From Planctomycetota bacterium (GTDB taxonomy: Bacteria; Planctomycetota; Phycisphaerae; Phycisphaerales; SM1A02), in assembly GCA_022563315.1 (NCBI GenBank), contig JADFNO010000019.1, positions 1-34,120 on the forward strand: DNA of 34,120 nucleotides, given 5' to 3'. Below are positions 31,020 through 34,120 of the stretch, piece by piece; within the stretch, counting starts at the first letter, position 1, and each line of letters begins with the position of its first letter. The notes under the pieces were generated by a model that worked only from the letters and a program-made list of their open reading frames with translations, was not told where the DNA came from and made no database searches. A program made the position numbers and the translations under genes.

Positions 31020-32321
31020 TCACGCCTCCGTCAACAGTCGCCGCACCCAAACGGCGTACATCACGGCCATCGCCAGGAGTATGGCCCCGACCGCCTGGTG
31101 AGCTGTCGTCACCACAACTTCCAGCGTGGGGATCGCCTCGCCTTGCGGGCGCGCCTCAGTAGGCACGATGATGAACGAGGCAATGCCAAGCAACACTTGC
31201 AATCCGACGGTGTGAACCATCCCCTTTCCAACCCGCTTAATGGTTCGTTGGTTCGCATACAACCCCCAGGCGCGCACGCCGCAAAAGAGAACCAGCGCCA
31301 GGACCAACAACGAGCCAACAAAAGAATGGCCGTGCAGCAAGCCCATCCGCAGACCGGGCGGAATGTCCGGTAGCGGTTGAATATGACGAAACCACGTACC
31401 GAGTGTGAGCTGCAACACGATCGCCGCGACCAACACGGCGCTGATGGTTCGATCCGTCTTGGCGGTCTTGGCTACGAAAGGTTCCTCGCCGCTGAGCCAC
31501 GTTTTCGACGTCGCCATCGCGATCACGATGAGCAACGCGAAAAATGCTTGTGCGACTACGCCATGCACGACGCCAAGGAACACGCTGCTTTCAGTGACGC
31601 GTGTGCCGCCAAGCACGCCCTGAATGATCACAACCGCCACGGCGCCAATGACAAGCCACCGAAGCCAACGACGACGATCGACACGCCATACCTGGATCGC
31701 CAACACGATCGTGGTGAGTCCAACCAGCAGACCCCACAGCCGATGCGTGTGCTCTGCAAACGAGCCGATGTCGCGTTGCATCATTGTCAGTGGAAAGAGA
31801 ACCATCGGATAACCGTTGGAGGTGAGCCAGCCTTCGACGGCCATGCCGGCCTCAAGTCCGGTCACGATCCCGCCAGCGATCATCAGCAGCAGTGTCGTCA
31901 CGGCCGTGAGCAGGGCAAACCGCATCGTCCAGTTGATTTGGGCCGGTTCAGCCGGCGCTGAGCGCGAACCCGCGGCTGCGCCGAGCGTGCACAGCCCAAC
32001 GGCCGCGGCCAGAAACCCGCCGATCCACCACAGCCCGGCAACGACGACCTCGCCCGGCTCCCTGCCTCCGAGCATGCTCAGGAGGATCAGCAGGTTCAGG
32101 CTGGTCACGAGTAGCCCCAGCCATACGCCGCCCCGCCAATCGCGACCCGTTTTCCGTGCCAGCCCATACCCAGCCGCGAACAACCACCCGGCCAGCACAA
32201 CTGCCGCCAGCCACATCGGGACAAGACCCAGGGGCATGGCCGCGACATACAGGATCACCCACATCACGACGGTCGTGCTGAAGCCGATCGTCAGAATGTC
32301 GCCGCCACGCTTGTTGGCCAT
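31020..32321 (-). CDS. ctaA: Heme A synthase (COX15/CtaA family)
   Basis: This membrane enzyme oxidises the methyl group of heme O to give heme A for cytochrome oxidase. The 433-residue product has the COX15 core from about residue 135: AGGIVTGLEAGMAVEGW, the EHTHRLWG box with paired His, VVHGVVAQ, LLHGHSFVG and TTAHQAVGA, which together give the four heme-ligand His positions of the two half-domains. Before the core are four extra hydrophobic helices (about 10-125) not found in the Bacillus-type enzyme. ATG 32321 (MANKRGGDILTIGFS) is chosen since the open frame upstream is Ser/Arg-rich and crosses the promoter region and the divergent ctaB. A small membrane-protein gene follows in the same operon. 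CtaB, which makes its substrate, lies divergently 94 bp away. Confidence 0.92.
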   Translation of the reverse strand: MANKRGGDILTIGFSTTVVMWVILYVAAMPLGLVPMWLAAVVLAGWLFAAGYGLARKTGRDWRGGVWLGLLVTSLNLLILLSMLGGREPGEVVVAGLWWIGGFLAAAVGLCTLGAAAGSRSAPAEPAQINWTMRFALLTAVTTLLLMIAGGIVTGLEAGMAVEGWLTSNGYPMVLFPLTMMQRDIGSFAEHTHRLWGLLVGLTTIVLAIQVWRVDRRRWLRWLVIGAVAVVIIQGVLGGTRVTESSVFLGVVHGVVAQAFFALLIVIAMATSKTWLSGEEPFVAKTAKTDRTISAVLVAAIVLQLTLGTWFRHIQPLPDIPPGLRMGLLHGHSFVGSLLVLALVLFCGVRAWGLYANQRTIKRVGKGMVHTVGLQVLLGIASFIIVPTEARPQGEAIPTLEVVVTTAHQAVGAILLAMAVMYAVWVRRLLTEA

Positions 32322-32379
32322 GTTTTCGCCTGCCGCCGGCCGTTTGGCCCGATTGATCCCGTTCATCCGATTGGAGCGA

Positions 32380-32385
32380 TATACT
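32380..32385 (+). promoter_or_regulatory. -10 candidate TATACT upstream of ctaB
   Basis: TATACT lies 30 nt before the ctaB GTG (32416). On the opposite strand the complement of 32381-32386 reads TAGTAT, a -10 candidate for ctaA. Both would be covered or flanked by the CRP-like palindrome at 32387-32402. No strong -35 is seen for either direction. Confidence 0.4.
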
Positions 32386-32386
32386 A

Positions 32387-32402
32387 TGTGACGAAAATCA
32401 CA
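32387..32402. promoter_or_regulatory. Perfect CRP-type palindrome TGTGA-N6-TCACA between ctaA and ctaB
   Basis: The 16-bp site TGTGACGAAAATCACA matches the CRP/FNR-superfamily consensus TGTGA-N6-TCACA at all ten defined positions. It lies between divergent heme A and heme O synthase genes, 14 bp before the ctaB GTG and next to overlapping -10 candidates for both directions. In that position a bound protein would more likely repress than activate. The regulator is not in the window. Confidence 0.6.
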
Positions 32403-32415
32403 AACACCACCGCCC

Positions 32416-33435
32416 GTGCCTGCTTCTATCCTCCAATCTTCATTCCCCGACGCCCTGCTCGCTGACGACCCGCGGCCGAGCGGTGTACGTTCGCTGGCTC
32501 GCCGGCTACCCGCACTGTACATGCAGCTTACCAAGGCCCGGCTCAGCGCGCTGGTCGTGGTCACGACCGCGGTCGGTTTCATCATGGCCTCGGCGGGATC
32601 AATCGACTGGCTGAGATTGCTGTGGACGGTGTTGGGGACAACCCTCGCCGCCGGCGGCGCCAGTGCGTTCAATCAACTGGCGGAGGTTCGACGTGACGGC
32701 TTGATGTCGCGCACCTGCAACCGACCGCTTCCCTCGGGCGCGATGAGTCTCACGCACAGCTTCGTCTTCGCCATGCTCCTGGCATTTGGCGGAATAGCCG
32801 GCCTGATGGTGATGGTAAATCTTGCAGCGGCCGGCTTGGCGCTGCTGACATTACTCATTTACCTCTTCGCCTATACGCCGCTGAAGACCCGCACCAGTCT
32901 GAACACGCTTGTGGGCGCGATCTGCGGGGCTATCCCGCCGATGATCGGCTGGGTCGCTGCCACCGGTAGGCTGGACTATGGCGCTTGGATCCTCGCCCTG
33001 TTGCTATTCGTGTGGCAGATTCCGCATTTCCTTGCCCTGGCCTGGCTGTATCGCAAGGACTACGAGCGCGGCGGGTTTGTCATGCTTCCGGTGATCGATC
33101 CCTCAGGGCGGCTCACCGGGCGTGTGGTTGTGCTCATGACGCTTGTGCTGCTTCCCTTGGGAGTCGCGGCCGCACTGTCGGGCTTGGCGGGCTGGCTCTA
33201 TACGTTCGGCTCCGTCGCCCTGGGATTGTGGATGCTTCGGCTGGGACTACGCCTGAACGCACAACGTTCCGATTCCAATGCGCGTCGCGTGTTTGTGGCC
33301 AGCCTCGTCTATCTACCCGCTTTGCTGTGCCTGATGGTCATCGACCGCGGACCGGCCGCCACCGGGGACGACGTTCCACACCTTGGGGTCCTTGCCGCGG
33401 TCACGAGCGACCTCGACGACATCGCAGGGCAATGA
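32416..33435 (+). CDS. ctaB: Protoheme IX farnesyltransferase (heme O synthase)
   Basis: CtaB attaches a farnesyl group to protoheme to make heme O, the substrate of heme A synthase. The 339-residue protein is a UbiA-superfamily membrane prenyltransferase with about eight or nine helices. The first prenyl-diphosphate motif is NQLAEVRRDGLMSRTCNRPL, in which the usual Asp is Glu (NxxxE...D), a form also seen in the mitochondrial COX10 type; the second motif region is YRKDYERGGFVMLPV. The GTG start at 32416 gives a 30-residue hydrophilic N-terminus before the first conserved block LYMQLTKARLSALV. It is divergent from ctaA with a shared CRP-like site. Its stop overlaps the ATG of the next gene by 4 bp (ATGA), so they are coupled. 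Confidence 0.93.
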   Translation: MPASILQSSFPDALLADDPRPSGVRSLARRLPALYMQLTKARLSALVVVTTAVGFIMASAGSIDWLRLLWTVLGTTLAAGGASAFNQLAEVRRDGLMSRTCNRPLPSGAMSLTHSFVFAMLLAFGGIAGLMVMVNLAAAGLALLTLLIYLFAYTPLKTRTSLNTLVGAICGAIPPMIGWVAATGRLDYGAWILALLLFVWQIPHFLALAWLYRKDYERGGFVMLPVIDPSGRLTGRVVVLMTLVLLPLGVAAALSGLAGWLYTFGSVALGLWMLRLGLRLNAQRSDSNARRVFVASLVYLPALLCLMVIDRGPAATGDDVPHLGVLAAVTSDLDDIAGQ

Positions 33436-34120
33436 CACCCCGCCCAACACACCAGCCGCGCCTGTTGACCATCCGCAGCGGCGGATGGGTGCTCCTGGCG
33501 GCCGGCGCGTGCACGCTAGCGATACTCATCTTGGTGGTCATCGAGATTCGTCCCCCGCTCATCGGCAAGCCCGGCGACCTGGCCAGCTATGGATTTGACC
33601 TCACGACGTGCCTCATACCGCAGGATCAGATTGTCGCCGGCCGTCTGCGCAAGGACGCGCAGCAGGCCCTCGTCGATCCGGCTGTCATCGACGGCGACGA
33701 GATTACCGATCTCAACGCCCAGCTCTATGGCAAGTATCTCGTTTCGTCCGATCGCGTGATCGGCGTCGAGATCAACGGTGAATCGCGCGCCTACCCGCTT
33801 CTGGTTCTGAACTGTCACGAAATCGTCAACGACACGCTCGGCGGCGTGGCGATTGCCGTCACCTACAACCCGCTCTGCGACAGCACCGTCGTGTTCGAAC
33901 GAACGGTGGCCGGCGAGACGCTCGAGTTCGGTGTCAGTGGACTGCTCTATAACTCGAACCTGATGATGTTCGATCGCCGGCCCGACGCTCAGGGCGAGAG
34001 CCTGTGGAGCCAACTGTTGGGTCGTGCGATCGCCGGGCCTGCCGCTGAATCCGGACGTGAACTAGCGGCTGTACCTGCCTCGGTGACACGCTGGGCGGAA
34101 TGGCTGGCGTTACATCCGCA
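33432..34120 (+). CDS. DUF3179 domain protein, 3' end cut by the window
   Basis: The frame starts at ATG 33432 in an ATGA overlap with the ctaB stop and stays open to the window end (about 229 codons). There is one N-terminal membrane segment (about 18-38; GGWVLLAAGACTLAILILVV), so the rest should be periplasmic. The DUF3179 signatures are clear: VIGVEINGESRAYPLLVL, NCHEIVNDTLGG, TYNPLCDSTVVFER and FGVSGLLYNSNLMMFDR. The conserved Cys in NPLCDS and His in NCHE suggest a metal or redox site, but the family has no established function. Translational coupling to heme O synthase hints at a part in cytochrome oxidase biogenesis (inference). No signal cleavage site is evident, so it is probably an anchored protein. 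Confidence 0.88.
   Translation, partial: MTPRPTHQPRLLTIRSGGWVLLAAGACTLAILILVVIEIRPPLIGKPGDLASYGFDLTTCLIPQDQIVAGRLRKDAQQALVDPAVIDGDEITDLNAQLYGKYLVSSDRVIGVEINGESRAYPLLVLNCHEIVNDTLGGVAIAVTYNPLCDSTVVFERTVAGETLEFGVSGLLYNSNLMMFDRRPDAQGESLWSQLLGRAIAGPAAESGRELAAVPASVTRWAEWLALHP

Noticed and set aside
1-34120. tRNA, rRNA, SRP RNA, tmRNA, CRISPR array, prophage or complete IS
   Set aside because: I looked for T-loop signatures, the SRP loop motif, regular spaced repeats and IS ends by eye and found none; the only transposase-like gene is a solitary RAYT.

Overview
The window is GC-rich, densely coded bacterial chromosome with no rRNA, tRNA, CRISPR or prophage that I can see. Several features point to Planctomycetota, probably a Phycisphaerae-like lineage (inference): two porins with a shared coiled-coil neck, a membrane protein with a CxxC...CPECG zinc ribbon, a secreted alpha-toroid repeat protein, an eukaryote-like NQ...E...D heme O synthase, an arsenosugar gene pair, and many short palindromic repeats between genes. 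Most genes are housekeeping, and they switch strand often, so operons are short.

Layout. 1-5.2 kb: glmS (minus, 3' end outside the window), then rarA, a 5-formyl-THF cyclo-ligase and an L,D-transpeptidase on plus. 5.2-8.3 kb: two paralogous outer-membrane porins on minus, the upstream one closed by a clear intrinsic terminator. 8.8-12.8 kb: radA, a SAM methyltransferase, threonine synthase and a 69-residue basic protein on minus. 12.9-14.9 kb: arsM and arsS (arsenosugar synthesis) on plus. 15.3-20.2 kb: a lone nuoH and carB on minus; carB carries an in-frame short tandem repeat. 20.5-24.8 kb: plsC, ruvA, manC, ruvX and a zinc-ribbon membrane protein on plus. 24.8-26.1 kb: pgl and a DUF1569 protein on minus. 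26.2-29.9 kb: a RAYT-type transposase, a secreted squalene-cyclase-fold repeat protein and a secreted esterase on plus. 29.9-34.1 kb: heme A synthase plus an unknown membrane protein on minus, divergent from heme O synthase plus a DUF3179 protein on plus, with a perfect CRP-type palindrome between them.

How the genes work together. ArsM and ArsS catalyse successive steps to a deoxyadenosyl-dimethylarsine. CtaB makes heme O and CtaA converts it to heme A for cytochrome oxidase, and both promoters face one shared operator-like site. RarA, RadA, RuvA and RuvX are four recombination or replication-rescue proteins spread through the window rather than in one operon. GlmS, ManC, the L,D-transpeptidase and the porins serve the envelope.

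The most notable non-coding signal is a TACNNT hexamer exactly 6 nt before the ATG of five unrelated genes (rarA, radA, the methyltransferase, ruvA, the RAYT gene), which suggests leaderless transcription. Others are several distinct short intergenic repeat types, one REP-like, together with a RAYT gene; the CRP-like site; and the repeat inside carB.
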